12,250 nt of DNA from assembly GCA_937952445.1 (NCBI GenBank), contig CALGAA010000274.1, forward strand, positions 1 through 12,250, read 5' to 3'. Position 1 is the first letter of the stretch. Every line of letters begins with the position of its first letter. Positions 1 to 7,082 of this stretch are shown one piece after another. Under the pieces are notes generated by a model, which made no database searches, had not been told where the DNA came from, and saw only the letters and a program-made list of their open reading frames with translations. A program made the position numbers and the translations under genes. This stretch comes from an uncultured Bacteroidota bacterium (GTDB taxonomy: Bacteria; Bacteroidota; Bacteroidia; Chitinophagales; Saprospiraceae).

Positions 1-45
1 TGGGTCAAATTTTGGGTCCGAATACAGGGATTGGATAATTTGCTT

Positions 46-53
46 TAAATTTG
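46..53 (+). promoter_or_regulatory. Possible -7 promoter element for galM
   Basis: TAAATTTG at 46-53 is an exact match to the Bacteroidota -7 consensus TAnnTTTG and lies 80 nt upstream of the ATG at 134. No TTG is found at the expected 17-23 nt upstream; the nearest, at 31-33, leaves only 12 nt. This is therefore a half-supported promoter. Confidence 0.3.
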
Positions 54-133
54 GGATAAGGGGACGAATCCAAAATGCATCTCACAGGTGTTTTGGATTT
101 ACTCTATTGATCACAAATGCAAAACAGCTTCCT

Positions 134-1156
134 ATGCCCAACAAAATCCAGGTCTTTACATTGGAAAACAAACATGTCCGGTTTGACATCATCAATTATG
201 GCGCTCGTTGGATCAACGCGTGGATCCCTGATATCAATGGTGAAAAGGTTGATATACTTCAGGGTTATGCCACCCCCGAGGAATACGAAACGTACAACAA
301 TTTTTACGGTACCATCTGCGGGAGGGTGGGCAACCGCATCGCCGATGCTCAATTCTCATTGAACGGGAAAACATATCACCTCACGGAAAACGTTCCCGGA
401 GCTTCCCTTCATGGTGGTCCGAATGGTTTCCATACCAAATATTGGGAAGTCCTGGATCATAGTAAACGACACGTCACACTGCAGTATGTGTCTCCGGATG
501 GAGAAGAAGGGTATCCGGGTGAACTTACCGCACGGGTCAGGTATACACTGGAAGATGCCCAGTCGCTACGGGTCGATTTACACGCCAGCACAAGTGACCA
601 ACCTTCTCCGGTCAACCTGGCCCATCATCCATTTTACAATCTTTCGGGGCATGCAACAGGACATTTGCGGAACCATTTCTTCCGCATTGACGCTGATTAT
701 TACTACCCGATCGATGAACGGTTTACGATTGACGAAACCAGTTCGCCGGTAGATAACTCGCTGTTTGATCTTCGGAGATTTCGCAAAATCTTTCCCTATC
801 TACAGGACGATCATCCTCAGGTCCAATTGGCAGGGGGATACGATCACAATTTTGCGTTAAACGATTATACCAAATCGCACCTCCGGCAAGTGGCACAGGT
901 GTGGGAAGAAAACAGCGGGCGGACGATGAAAATTCATACCACGCTACCCGGATTGCAGTTGTACACCTGCAATTCAGCTGGGCGACGACCGGGAAAGGAA
1001 AACCAGCATTATCCTAAATGGGGAAGTTTTTGCCTGGAGCCTCAATATTTCCCGAATAGCCCCAACATTCCTTCTTTCCCGAATAGCATAGTCCAGCCGG
1101 GAAAACCGATCGAAGATGTGATCATCTACGAATTCGATCAGCAAAAAACCATATAA
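134..1156 (+). CDS. galM: Aldose 1-epimerase (mutarotase), GalM family
   Basis: Interconverts alpha and beta anomers of aldoses such as galactose and glucose; expected to be cytoplasmic because no signal peptide is visible. From the ATG at 134 the protein has 340 residues, the usual family length. The family motifs are present: the CGRVGNRI segment (Asn67, Arg68), LHGG with the substrate-binding His93, the HHPFYNL segment with the catalytic-acid His165, GGYDHNF with Asp237, and CLEPQYFPNSPN with the catalytic-base Glu302. The start is uncertain. An in-frame TTG at 107 adds nine residues that align plausibly with the family N-terminus, and the frame stays open to the window edge without another usual start codon. 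No clear ribosome binding site is seen. The gene lies 69 nt upstream of pxpA on the same strand and may share its transcript. The family call is firm; the preferred sugar is unknown. Confidence 0.93.
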   Translation: MPNKIQVFTLENKHVRFDIINYGARWINAWIPDINGEKVDILQGYATPEEYETYNNFYGTICGRVGNRIADAQFSLNGKTYHLTENVPGASLHGGPNGFHTKYWEVLDHSKRHVTLQYVSPDGEEGYPGELTARVRYTLEDAQSLRVDLHASTSDQPSPVNLAHHPFYNLSGHATGHLRNHFFRIDADYYYPIDERFTIDETSSPVDNSLFDLRRFRKIFPYLQDDHPQVQLAGGYDHNFALNDYTKSHLRQVAQVWEENSGRTMKIHTTLPGLQLYTCNSAGRRPGKENQHYPKWGSFCLEPQYFPNSPNIPSFPNSIVQPGKPIEDVIIYEFDQQKTI

Positions 1157-1225
1157 TATTATGTGTTTTTGGGTATAGATATTATATTAAATACGCAAAT
1201 GGATCAAAATTAGAAATAATTGATC

Positions 1226-1990
1226 ATGCCAGAACAGTCGATTGACATTAATTGTGATATAGGAGAGATAGGTATTTTGAAATCGGCGGAACAGCTTGAA
1301 TTGCTCGAATATATTTCAAGTTGTAATATTGCTACCGGATTTCACGCAGGTGATCCGTACACAGCTTTCCGGATTATTCAAAGGGCTGTCGAGAAAAAAT
1401 TATCGATAGGAGCGCATCCATCGTATCCCGATCCGATCAATTTCGGTCGAAAAACGATGGCGATGACCAGGGATGAATTATTTGCCAGTCTGATTTATCA
1501 GATGTCAGCGATTGAAGGGTTGTGCGCTGCTGCAAATGCCAATCTTCAACACGTCAAGCTCCACGGGGCCTTGTACCATGATGCGCATCAGAGGGAAGAG
1601 GTGGCTCTTGTGGTCATACGGTTTCTCAAAGCCTGGAAGGGAAACCTGGCGCTGTACGGCCAGAGCAACACCATTTTGGCCCATTTGGCTGCCGAAAGTG
1701 ATGTCGAATTTGTTTCCGAAGCCTTCCCCGACCGACGCTATGGAGATCAGGGCAATTTGCTCCCGCGGAATCAGGAGAATGCGGTCATCGCTGAATCTAC
1801 GTCCATCACTTCGCAGGCTGTGGAGATAATCCGCGACAAAATCGTCACCACGGCGTCCGGATTCAGATGGCCCATCGAAGCCCGAACACTATGTATACAT
1901 GGTGATCACCCCAATTCCATCAACCTGGCGCGGGAATTGACGACCTCGCTTCGCCGCATGGGTATCGTCATTAAGCCACCGAAATCATGA
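1226..1990 (+). CDS. pxpA: 5-oxoprolinase subunit A (LamB/YcsF family)
   Basis: Subunit of the ATP-dependent PxpABC enzyme, which opens 5-oxoproline (pyroglutamate) to glutamate in the cytoplasm. From ATG 1226 the protein has 254 residues, close to the family norm; a TTG at 1220 would add two. Family landmarks occur in order: DINCDIGE (7-14), an ATGFHAGDP segment (36-44), GAHPSYPDP (62-70), VKLHGALYH (110-118), a DRRYGDQGNLLPR segment (169-181) and IHGDHPN (224-230). Two departures are visible. Thr37 stands where the family usually has Cys (ACGFHAGDP), and the stretch after DINCDIGE is shorter than the common ESFGAW-type segment. The last codons overlap pxpB in an ATGA, suggesting translational coupling. 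The complete A-B-C set makes the assignment strong. Confidence 0.93.
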   Translation: MPEQSIDINCDIGEIGILKSAEQLELLEYISSCNIATGFHAGDPYTAFRIIQRAVEKKLSIGAHPSYPDPINFGRKTMAMTRDELFASLIYQMSAIEGLCAAANANLQHVKLHGALYHDAHQREEVALVVIRFLKAWKGNLALYGQSNTILAHLAAESDVEFVSEAFPDRRYGDQGNLLPRNQENAVIAESTSITSQAVEIIRDKIVTTASGFRWPIEARTLCIHGDHPNSINLARELTTSLRRMGIVIKPPKS

Positions 1991-2745
1991 ATTACCGCAT
2001 TTATAGCCTTTCCGAAAATTCGCTGGTGGTACAGCTACCCCCAGAAATCTCAGAATCGCAAATCCGGTTTTTGTTCCAACTGAAGTCGGCCATAAACAAA
2101 TTGAATTGGCGGGCGATCGTGGAGGTCATGGTCACTTTCCACGAACTTTCCATCCTCTTTGACATAACTGCGATCGATATAGATGAATTGAAAGAGGAAG
2201 TTGTCCGTATGATCGAAGACCAATCCGGGGAGCTAAGCGAGGACGCCGTGGATTGCCGGGAAATATTTATACCTGTTTGTTACGAAGAAGAAATGGCTCT
2301 CGATAAGGATCGATTGGTTCGCAAAACGGGTTTGTCGTTTTCAGACATCGTCGAACTTCATCAAAATTCCTCGTACCTCGTATATATGATGGGGTTCTTA
2401 CCCGGATTCATGTACCTTGGAGGATTGAATCAGAAACTATTTTGTCCCCGTCTGGAGGTGCCCCGTCCAAAAATCGAAGTTGGTTCGATCGGAATCGCGG
2501 ATGATCAAACGGGCATTTATCCTATGGAAAGCCCGGGGGGATGGAACATCCTGGGCCGGACTCCGTTAACCCTTTTCCAATATCACCAATCCAGGGGAAC
2601 GAGGAACGGTGCGACCCCATCACCAGATGCGCATTTTGTCCGACCCCTCGATATCATTAAATTCACCCCCATAACCAGGCAACAATACGACGAATTGCAA
2701 AACGTAAGCATCGGGGAATTTCAACTAATCCATTCCAAAGCCTGA
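1987..2745 (+). CDS. pxpB: 5-oxoprolinase subunit B (KipI / AHS1 family)
   Basis: Second subunit of the PxpABC 5-oxoprolinase; homologous to Bacillus KipI and to the first half of the AHS1/AHS2 carboxyltransferase-like domain pair. The 252-residue protein has the family signature in its C-terminal half: YMMGFLPGFMYLGG (133-146), the PRLEVPRPKIEVGSIGIA region (154-171), QTGIYPMESPGGWN (174-187) and GRTPLTLF (190-197). The N-terminal ~90 residues are more divergent, as is usual. The ATG at 1987 overlaps the pxpA stop (ATGA), and the stop is 7 nt before pxpC. KipI also binds the sporulation kinase KinA in Bacillus, but that role is not expected here because the full pxpABC set is present. Confidence 0.93.
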   Translation: MNYRIYSLSENSLVVQLPPEISESQIRFLFQLKSAINKLNWRAIVEVMVTFHELSILFDITAIDIDELKEEVVRMIEDQSGELSEDAVDCREIFIPVCYEEEMALDKDRLVRKTGLSFSDIVELHQNSSYLVYMMGFLPGFMYLGGLNQKLFCPRLEVPRPKIEVGSIGIADDQTGIYPMESPGGWNILGRTPLTLFQYHQSRGTRNGATPSPDAHFVRPLDIIKFTPITRQQYDELQNVSIGEFQLIHSKA

Positions 2746-2752
2746 GCGGAAT

Positions 2753-3739
2753 ATGTCAATCAAACTGTCTAAAGTCGGATTTCATACTCTGGTAATGGAT
2801 CAGGGTCGAAAACACACCAGATCACTGGGGATTCCTACGTCGGGTGTAATTGACCTGTTTCAATATTGGTGGGCAAATGGTTTGGTGGGAAATTTTGATT
2901 TTTCAGGTTCGGGCCCACCCGTACTGGAAATAATTTCCGGAGGGGTGGAAATGCGGTTCCTACATCCGCACCAATTTGCCTTAACAGGCTCCAGGGGCGA
3001 GTTTACCCTGGATGGGAATCGGATTTCAACCCACACCACTTATTTCGCCCAAAAAGGTCAGGTATTGGAAATCCGATCGATCACCCGGAATGGAACAGTG
3101 TATCTGGCCATCGACGGTCAATGGAAAGTAGATCGCACCTATGGCAGTGCATCAGCGGATATCCTGAGTCCGTTTCCGGGAACCAGCGGTAGCCTCCTCC
3201 GAAAAAACACCCTCATCGATATCGAACCAACGATGCAATACATTTCGCACAAAAGAGGAAGCCCTGAATATGTCGAACCTATGGCTCCGGCAGATCAATA
3301 TACGTTGCGCCTCACTGCCGGACCGGAACTCTCCATGATCAACATCCCCAAAAATCAGCTTCTCGATCGATGTTTTACCATAACCAGAGCGAGCAACAAA
3401 ATGGGATTGCGCCTTGATTCTGAATTGAAGCCGGAATTTCAGCAGTCCAAAATGATTTCATCAATTGTTGTTCCAGGGACCCTTCAATGGCCGGTAGGGG
3501 GAAATCCCATCTTGCTGCTACCGAATTGTCAGACCACCGGCGGTTATCCCCGGATAGGGGTGGTCGTCGATGCTGATATGTGGAAGTTAGCTTACATCGG
3601 GGCAGGAGATCGCATTAAATTCAAATGGGTGACCCGGGATGAGGCCCTGTACTTACGCAAATATCAATTGGGTCAGTTTATCCAGGCATGGAATCAAACG
3701 TTCAAACAGCCCCTCCGGCATCATTTACTGTTGTACTAA
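2753..3739 (+). CDS. pxpC: 5-oxoprolinase subunit C (KipA / AHS2 family)
   Basis: Third subunit of the PxpABC 5-oxoprolinase, biotin-dependent carboxyltransferase-like fold (AHS2). The 328 residues match the usual length. Visible motifs are GIPTSGVID (26-34), ANGLVGN (41-47), the ASNKMGLRL segment (213-221), VPGTLQWPVGGNPILLLPN (240-258) and QTTGGYPRIGVVVDAD (260-275), followed by a GAGDRIKF element (283-290). The family commonly has DRMG where this protein has NKMG at 215-218, a conservative but notable change. The ATG is 7 nt after the pxpB stop. The final 38 nt overlap the 3' end of the opposite-strand aminotransferase gene, so the two transcripts converge with no room for a separate terminator. 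Confidence 0.93.
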   Translation: MSIKLSKVGFHTLVMDQGRKHTRSLGIPTSGVIDLFQYWWANGLVGNFDFSGSGPPVLEIISGGVEMRFLHPHQFALTGSRGEFTLDGNRISTHTTYFAQKGQVLEIRSITRNGTVYLAIDGQWKVDRTYGSASADILSPFPGTSGSLLRKNTLIDIEPTMQYISHKRGSPEYVEPMAPADQYTLRLTAGPELSMINIPKNQLLDRCFTITRASNKMGLRLDSELKPEFQQSKMISSIVVPGTLQWPVGGNPILLLPNCQTTGGYPRIGVVVDADMWKLAYIGAGDRIKFKWVTRDEALYLRKYQLGQFIQAWNQTFKQPLRHHLLLY

Positions 3740-4949
3740 CAGAAAATGCGGGATTGAGCCGGGAATACGGGTAGGCTTTCAGGCCTTCTTCCAGACAATC
3801 CAAAGCCTCGGTCAGTTCGGGCAAATCGAGGACGTAAGCCAGCCGAATTTGATCCCGCCCCAGGCCTTCCGTCGCATAAAACCCATTCCCTGGTGCCAGC
3901 ATCACGGTCTTTCCATCGAGCTGAAAGTCAGTCAACAGCCATTTGCAAAATTGTTCGGTATCATCCACTGGTAATTTAGCAAAAATATAAAACGCCCCTT
4001 CGGGTTCGTTGAGCACCACTCCGGGGATCGCGGTCAGGCGCTCGACAACGTACTTTCGTCTGGCCCGGTACACGTCCACCATATCTGTCATAAAATCCTG
4101 GGAAGGGTTGATGACCCGCTCCGCAAATTTTTGTCCCAACATCGGTGGGCTGAGTCGAAGTTGAGCGTATTTCAATACCATATCCCGGATTTTGGAGTTT
4201 CGGGTCACGATACATCCAATCCGGGCACCACAAGCGTTGTACCGCTTGCTGATGGAGTCCAGAATGATGACGCGATCCTGAATATGCTCCAGCTCCAGAA
4301 CGCTGAAAAATTCGGCTTCGTAGCAAAATTCCCGGTACACCTCATCCACTATGAGGAATAGGTCATATTTCAGCACCAGTTCCGCAAGTTGGAGCAAAGT
4401 TTCCCTGGAGTAAACCTTCCCGGTGGGATTATTGGGATTGCAAAGCAGAAGCGCTTTCGATTTGGGAGTCAGTACGGATTCAAAATCCGCCATCGAAGGC
4501 AGTGGAAATCCTTTTTCAAAAGGCGTATGGATCGGTTTTATCTTCACCCCGGCCATTTGACTGATGCCGTTGTAATTGGCATAAAACGGCTCCTGAACGA
4601 TCAACTCGTCCCCCTGATCCATGGTGGCGAATATGCTAAATTGCAATGCTTCACTGGCTCCTGTGGTCACAAGGATGTCCTCTGGCTCCAGTTCAATATT
4701 CCAATTGCGATAATACTGCAAAAAAGCTTTCTGCATGGTTTCTTCACCTTCTGATTTGCCGTAGGGAAGATGATTTAGCGTCCAGTCGGAGAGTATATCC
4801 CTGGGATTGACCGGAGAAGCCACATCTGGTTGGCCAATATTGAGGTGAAATACCTTAATCCCGCTCTTCTTTGCTCCGTTGGCGTACTTCATCAATTTGC
4901 GAATGGGTGATTCGTACGCGTAGAGGCTCCTTTGACTCACGTTGGCCAT
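3702..4949 (-). CDS. PLP-dependent class I/II aminotransferase (aspartate aminotransferase-like)
   Basis: Fold type I, pyridoxal-phosphate enzyme that moves an amino group between an amino acid and a 2-oxo acid. The 415 residues contain the expected series: TTGASEAL (95-102) for phosphate contacts, NPNNPTG (171-177) with the cofactor-ring Asn174, VDEVY (201-205) with Asp202 and Tyr205, the Schiff-base Lys235 in SISKRYNACGARIG, Arg243 for phosphate binding, and Arg369 in QIRLAY as the likely substrate carboxylate ligand. The sequence resembles the AspB-like subgroup, but donor and acceptor cannot be fixed from sequence alone. The residues after ~395 extend past the last recognisable family motif. 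It lies 30 nt downstream of the DUF3467 gene on the same strand, so the pair is probably one operon. Its 3' end overlaps pxpC. Confidence 0.92.
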   Translation of the reverse strand: MANVSQRSLYAYESPIRKLMKYANGAKKSGIKVFHLNIGQPDVASPVNPRDILSDWTLNHLPYGKSEGEETMQKAFLQYYRNWNIELEPEDILVTTGASEALQFSIFATMDQGDELIVQEPFYANYNGISQMAGVKIKPIHTPFEKGFPLPSMADFESVLTPKSKALLLCNPNNPTGKVYSRETLLQLAELVLKYDLFLIVDEVYREFCYEAEFFSVLELEHIQDRVIILDSISKRYNACGARIGCIVTRNSKIRDMVLKYAQLRLSPPMLGQKFAERVINPSQDFMTDMVDVYRARRKYVVERLTAIPGVVLNEPEGAFYIFAKLPVDDTEQFCKWLLTDFQLDGKTVMLAPGNGFYATEGLGRDQIRLAYVLDLPELTEALDCLEEGLKAYPYSRLNPAFSVSTTVNDAGGAV

Positions 4950-4979
4950 GATGGAATTGATTTTAATGTAAATATTATG

Positions 4980-5291
4980 TTATGCTTCCGCACTTGGTAC
5001 ATTGAAACTGATCGGGGGCATCGGTGCTCCGCCTTCCTGGATGGGGCCGTGCTGTTCTTCATACTTGCGAATGTTATCCTCAAGTGCCCGCATCAACCGT
5101 TTGGCGTGGGAAGGGCTGAGAATGATCCGGCTTTTTACTCTGGCTTTGGGCATGTTGGGCATCATACGCACAAAATCCAGAACAAATTCCTGGTTGGAGT
5201 GGGATATGATGGCCAGATTGGAATAAATGCCATCTGCTATTTCTTCAGAAATTTCAATATTCAGTTGCGTCGGATCTTTTTTATCTGCCAT
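4980..5291 (-). CDS. DUF3467 family protein of unknown function
   Basis: A 103-residue protein with the DUF3467 pattern: an LNIEISEEIADGIYSNLA segment (10-27), ISHSNQEFVLDFVRMMP (29-45), VKSRIILSPSHAKRLMRAL (52-70) and ENIRKYE-like NIRKYE (73-78), ending in a variable Pro/Gly-rich tail. No signal peptide or membrane segment is seen, so it is probably cytoplasmic. The family is common in Bacteroidota and, as I recall, is often found near RNA polymerase genes; its biochemical role is not known to me. Here it is the first gene of a likely two-gene operon with the aminotransferase. The ATG at 5291 lies only 17 nt from a consensus -7 element, so the 5' leader is very short. Family call is strong, function unknown. 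Confidence 0.88.
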   Translation of the reverse strand: MADKKDPTQLNIEISEEIADGIYSNLAIISHSNQEFVLDFVRMMPNMPKARVKSRIILSPSHAKRLMRALEDNIRKYEEQHGPIQEGGAPMPPISFNVPSAEA

Positions 5292-5308
5292 GATTTGTGA
5301 TTTCCATA

Positions 5309-5340
5309 CAAAAGTAGGTCATTTCTCAAGACATTCCCAA
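5309..5340 (-). promoter_or_regulatory. Bacteroidota-type promoter for the DUF3467-aminotransferase operon
   Basis: Read on the minus strand, TTG (5340-5338) is followed after 21 nt by TACTTTTG (5316-5309), an exact match to the TTG-N17-23-TAnnTTTG consensus. Transcription should begin about 5-8 nt further, leaving a leader of roughly ten nucleotides before the ATG at 5291. No Shine-Dalgarno sequence is present, as is usual in this phylum. Confidence 0.62.
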
Positions 5341-5554
5341 CGATTGAGCGGTATAATTTAGTTCCTCAGTTCGCGATAAAGTTTGGATGACGGTGGTAAA
5401 AATGTAATCATAATAATGACACAAATAATTCAAATGTTAAATCCACTATGCTTTATTCGTTCAAAATGTGTCTGTATAAACATTAAACTAAAAATCAATA
5501 TGATTACATCAAAGCTTGATATGAAGGTACGTAAGTAATTGTGCCTCAAATATT

Positions 5555-5584
5555 TTTGAAGATTAATAATAAATGATATATTTG
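5555..5584 (+). promoter_or_regulatory. Bacteroidota-type promoter for the small ORF at 5610
   Basis: TTTG at 5555-5558 and TATATTTG at 5577-5584, 18 nt apart, match the phylum consensus exactly at both elements. The ATG at 5610 is 25 nt past the -7 box, giving a predicted leader of about 18 nt. Confidence 0.6.
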
Positions 5585-5609
5585 TAGAATCATCTCAAAA
5601 ACCGATTTT

Positions 5610-5828
5610 ATGAAGCTTAGATTTCTACAACTAATTGTATTTATCGCCGGCTGCCTTGGACTTCTGTTTATCTGTTATCCGGATTGCCTGGCCATCTTCA
5701 ATAATAATGAATGTGAAAAGCTTCATTTTCGTTCATCCGAAATTCAGGAGCAACAACCTATTATCCCATTCATAAAAGATACCTCGAATTCTTTGAGCAT
5801 AGCCGATACGATGCGGATGGCGATATGA
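5610..5828 (+). CDS. Small secreted or membrane-anchored protein, possibly a truncated gene
   Basis: I do not recognise this 72-residue ORF. The N-terminus has basic residues (MKLR) followed by a hydrophobic stretch to about residue 29, which suggests a signal peptide or membrane anchor. IAGC at 12-15 resembles a lipobox, but the signal before it would be unusually short, and hydrophobic sequence continues after the Cys. The remainder is polar. The last residues, SLSIADTMRMAI, loosely resemble the start of the first helix of TolC-family outer membrane proteins, so this could be the 5' remnant of such a gene; that is a weak guess. An almost perfect promoter lies just upstream, which argues that it is transcribed. 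Its TGA overlaps the ATG of a 33-codon frame (5825-5926) of unknown meaning. Confidence 0.45.
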   Translation: MKLRFLQLIVFIAGCLGLLFICYPDCLAIFNNNECEKLHFRSSEIQEQQPIIPFIKDTSNSLSIADTMRMAI

Positions 5829-6024
5829 ATCTTCATTGCGATTTCGGACTTCTTAGTTTTGGAATTGCATTACGAATGGCGTATGGGATTACGGGAGTAG
5901 ATTGCCAACATACCTTCCATATATGATCAGTTCACAATGAATGAGACAAGAGAAAGGCCCTTCACCAGGACCAAACGGATGAACGTCAGCGCATAGCTCT
6001 ACTCCCTCCGGCAACTTTTTTATG
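5829..6024. other. Gap between the small ORF and the methyltransferase gene, no confident gene
   Basis: The segment separates the ends of two convergent genes. It contains a 33-codon frame (5825-5926) that overlaps the stop of the preceding small ORF in an ATGA and a 19-codon frame starting at 5938. Neither resembles a known family, and both could be chance or debris of a decayed gene. No GC-rich hairpin with a T-run is seen. Confidence 0.35.
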
Positions 6025-6645
6025 TCATTTTTTTATCATGTTTATAAATAATTCTGATTGAGCTCTTGGAGGGATGCTATTGTAGCATCGTTCCATGGTC
6101 TTTATGACAAAATGCGGCTCAAAAATGGATTTATATTCTTTAAGGGAGCCGCCGAAGGGTGGATGTGGCTGGCCAAACTTCTTATCAAATAAGACACCAA
6201 TTATATGAGCACCGTCTTTGAGCAATGATGCAGCCTTTTCAGCATATTCCTCGCGTCTCTCAGGGGGAATAGCGCAAAAAAATGTTTGCTCAATAATTAA
6301 ATCATAACTTCCCTGATGGTGGAAAAAATCACCACACAAAACGGTGATATTTGGTTCGTCGGCAAATTTTTCTTCTAATACTTCAACTGCCTTTGGGGCA
6401 ATGTCAATCAAAGTAATGTTTGTAAATCCTTCTTTTAGCAAATATTCTGCTTCATAGGCATTCCCACAACCCGGTATAAGAATGGCCGCATTTTTGTCAG
6501 GGTATTGGTTCATATACTCTGTAATGGCAGGGGACGCATGACCAATATCCCAACCGGTTTCATTCTTTTTCCACCGCTCATTCCAATAGTTTTGGTCAAA
6601 CCGAATATCATCGTACGTCATGTGATTTTCCAGGTCTTTATTCAT
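6025..6645 (-). CDS. SAM-dependent methyltransferase, thiopurine methyltransferase (TPMT)-like
   Basis: Class I methyltransferase expected to use S-adenosylmethionine on a small thiol, selenol or halide-type acceptor. From ATG 6645 it has 206 residues. Motifs: NYWNERWKKNETGWDIGHASP near the N-terminus, typical of the TPMT family; motif I ILIPGCGNAYEAEYL for SAM binding; acidic end of strand 2 at LIDIAP; GDFF; and DLIIEQTFFCAIPPERREEYA, the family's characteristic motif near strand 4, followed by the GQPHPPFGG element. The start is uncertain: the frame extends to a GTG at 6669, with other ATGs at 6654 and 6621, and the last would still keep all motifs. It appears to be a single-gene unit on the minus strand, visibly more AT-rich than the pxp genes, and could be acquired. 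The natural substrate is unknown. Confidence 0.87.
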   Translation of the reverse strand: MNKDLENHMTYDDIRFDQNYWNERWKKNETGWDIGHASPAITEYMNQYPDKNAAILIPGCGNAYEAEYLLKEGFTNITLIDIAPKAVEVLEEKFADEPNITVLCGDFFHHQGSYDLIIEQTFFCAIPPERREEYAEKAASLLKDGAHIIGVLFDKKFGQPHPPFGGSLKEYKSIFEPHFVIKTMERCYNSIPPRAQSELFINMIKK

Positions 6646-6708
6646 TTTATGCATAATTTTTATTACCACACGTCAGGATAGAATACAAATTTTCAATACC
6701 GTTGTTTA

Positions 6709-7002
6709 CTACGCTTCTGCTTGCCGAAGCTTTTCCATGGCCCGGATAGTGGAAGTTGATAAAGAAAGTACTGATTCGAATGCTTTTTTGTAACCTGGGT
6801 TACATCGGAATATATTGTTTTGGCGGAGTTGCTTCATTGCCTGACGAATCAAATCGAGTGATGGACATATCTGCAGCATTTGCGCCAGTACGCCGGACAT
6901 TAAGTTCGTGATAGATATGACCAGGTGATTTTTTGTCATATCGAAGAAGACAAACAAGGCATAGCTCAAGCTGCGTAAGTCTGTGAACAAGTCATGCCAC
7001 AA
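6709..7002 (-). CDS. Unrecognised short ORF, doubtful
   Basis: A 97-residue frame opened only by a TTG at 7002; the first in-frame ATG would leave 76 residues (MTKNHLVIS...). The predicted protein is likely helical, Leu/Gln-rich near the end, without a recognisable domain or signal peptide. The stretch encoding ITNLMSGVL coincides with a 27-nt DNA motif (6887-6913) that recurs, 24/27 identical, after ybeY at 12047-12073. The same reading frame in that second copy gives ITKLMPGIL. This may mean that the ORF belongs to a repeated gene family with a broken copy at 12047, or simply that a non-coding repeat happens to be open here. I see no matching promoter or ribosome binding site. Confidence 0.25.
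   Translation of the reverse strand: MWHDLFTDLRSLSYALFVFFDMTKNHLVISITNLMSGVLAQMLQICPSLDLIRQAMKQLRQNNIFRCNPGYKKAFESVLSLSTSTIRAMEKLRQAEA
6887..6913. repeat. Copy 1 of a 27-nt dispersed motif
   Basis: The 27 nt from AGTACGCCGG to TTCGTGATA match 12047-12073 at 24 positions in the same orientation; the differences are C/T, A/G and G/T. It lies within the doubtful ORF at 6709-7002. Confidence 0.6.
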
Positions 7003-7082
7003 CTGACAATTAAAGAAATCAGACGTAGTGGTGTTCTAAAAAGTAATTCTGATGCACTATTCTGCGTACGCTGCAGATTTCC

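Larger units (their letters stand above)
5292..5609. other. AT-rich divergent intergenic region with an 11-bp inverted repeat
   Basis: This gap separates the minus-strand DUF3467 gene from the plus-strand small ORF. It holds a promoter for each direction (listed separately). Between them are two arms of a perfect 11-bp inverted repeat, ATGTAATCATA (5402-5412) and TATGATTACAT (5499-5509), 86 nt apart, with a shorter internal pair GACACA (5418-5423) / TGTGTC (5467-5472). No coding frame, tRNA or terminator is apparent. The arms could be operator half-sites, ends of a degraded small mobile element, or coincidence in AT-rich DNA. Confidence 0.5.

Noticed and set aside
1..106. Extension of the galM frame to the window start
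   Set aside because: The frame is open, but it has no usual start codon before TTG 107, no signal-peptide character and no family match, and the sequence looks like spacer with a -7-like box.
3639..3974. Plus-strand frame across the end of pxpC and the aminotransferase gene
   Set aside because: It overlaps two well-supported genes and shows no family motif.
4932..5300. Plus-strand frame opposite the DUF3467 gene
   Set aside because: The minus-strand frame has clear family motifs and a promoter; the plus-strand frame has neither.
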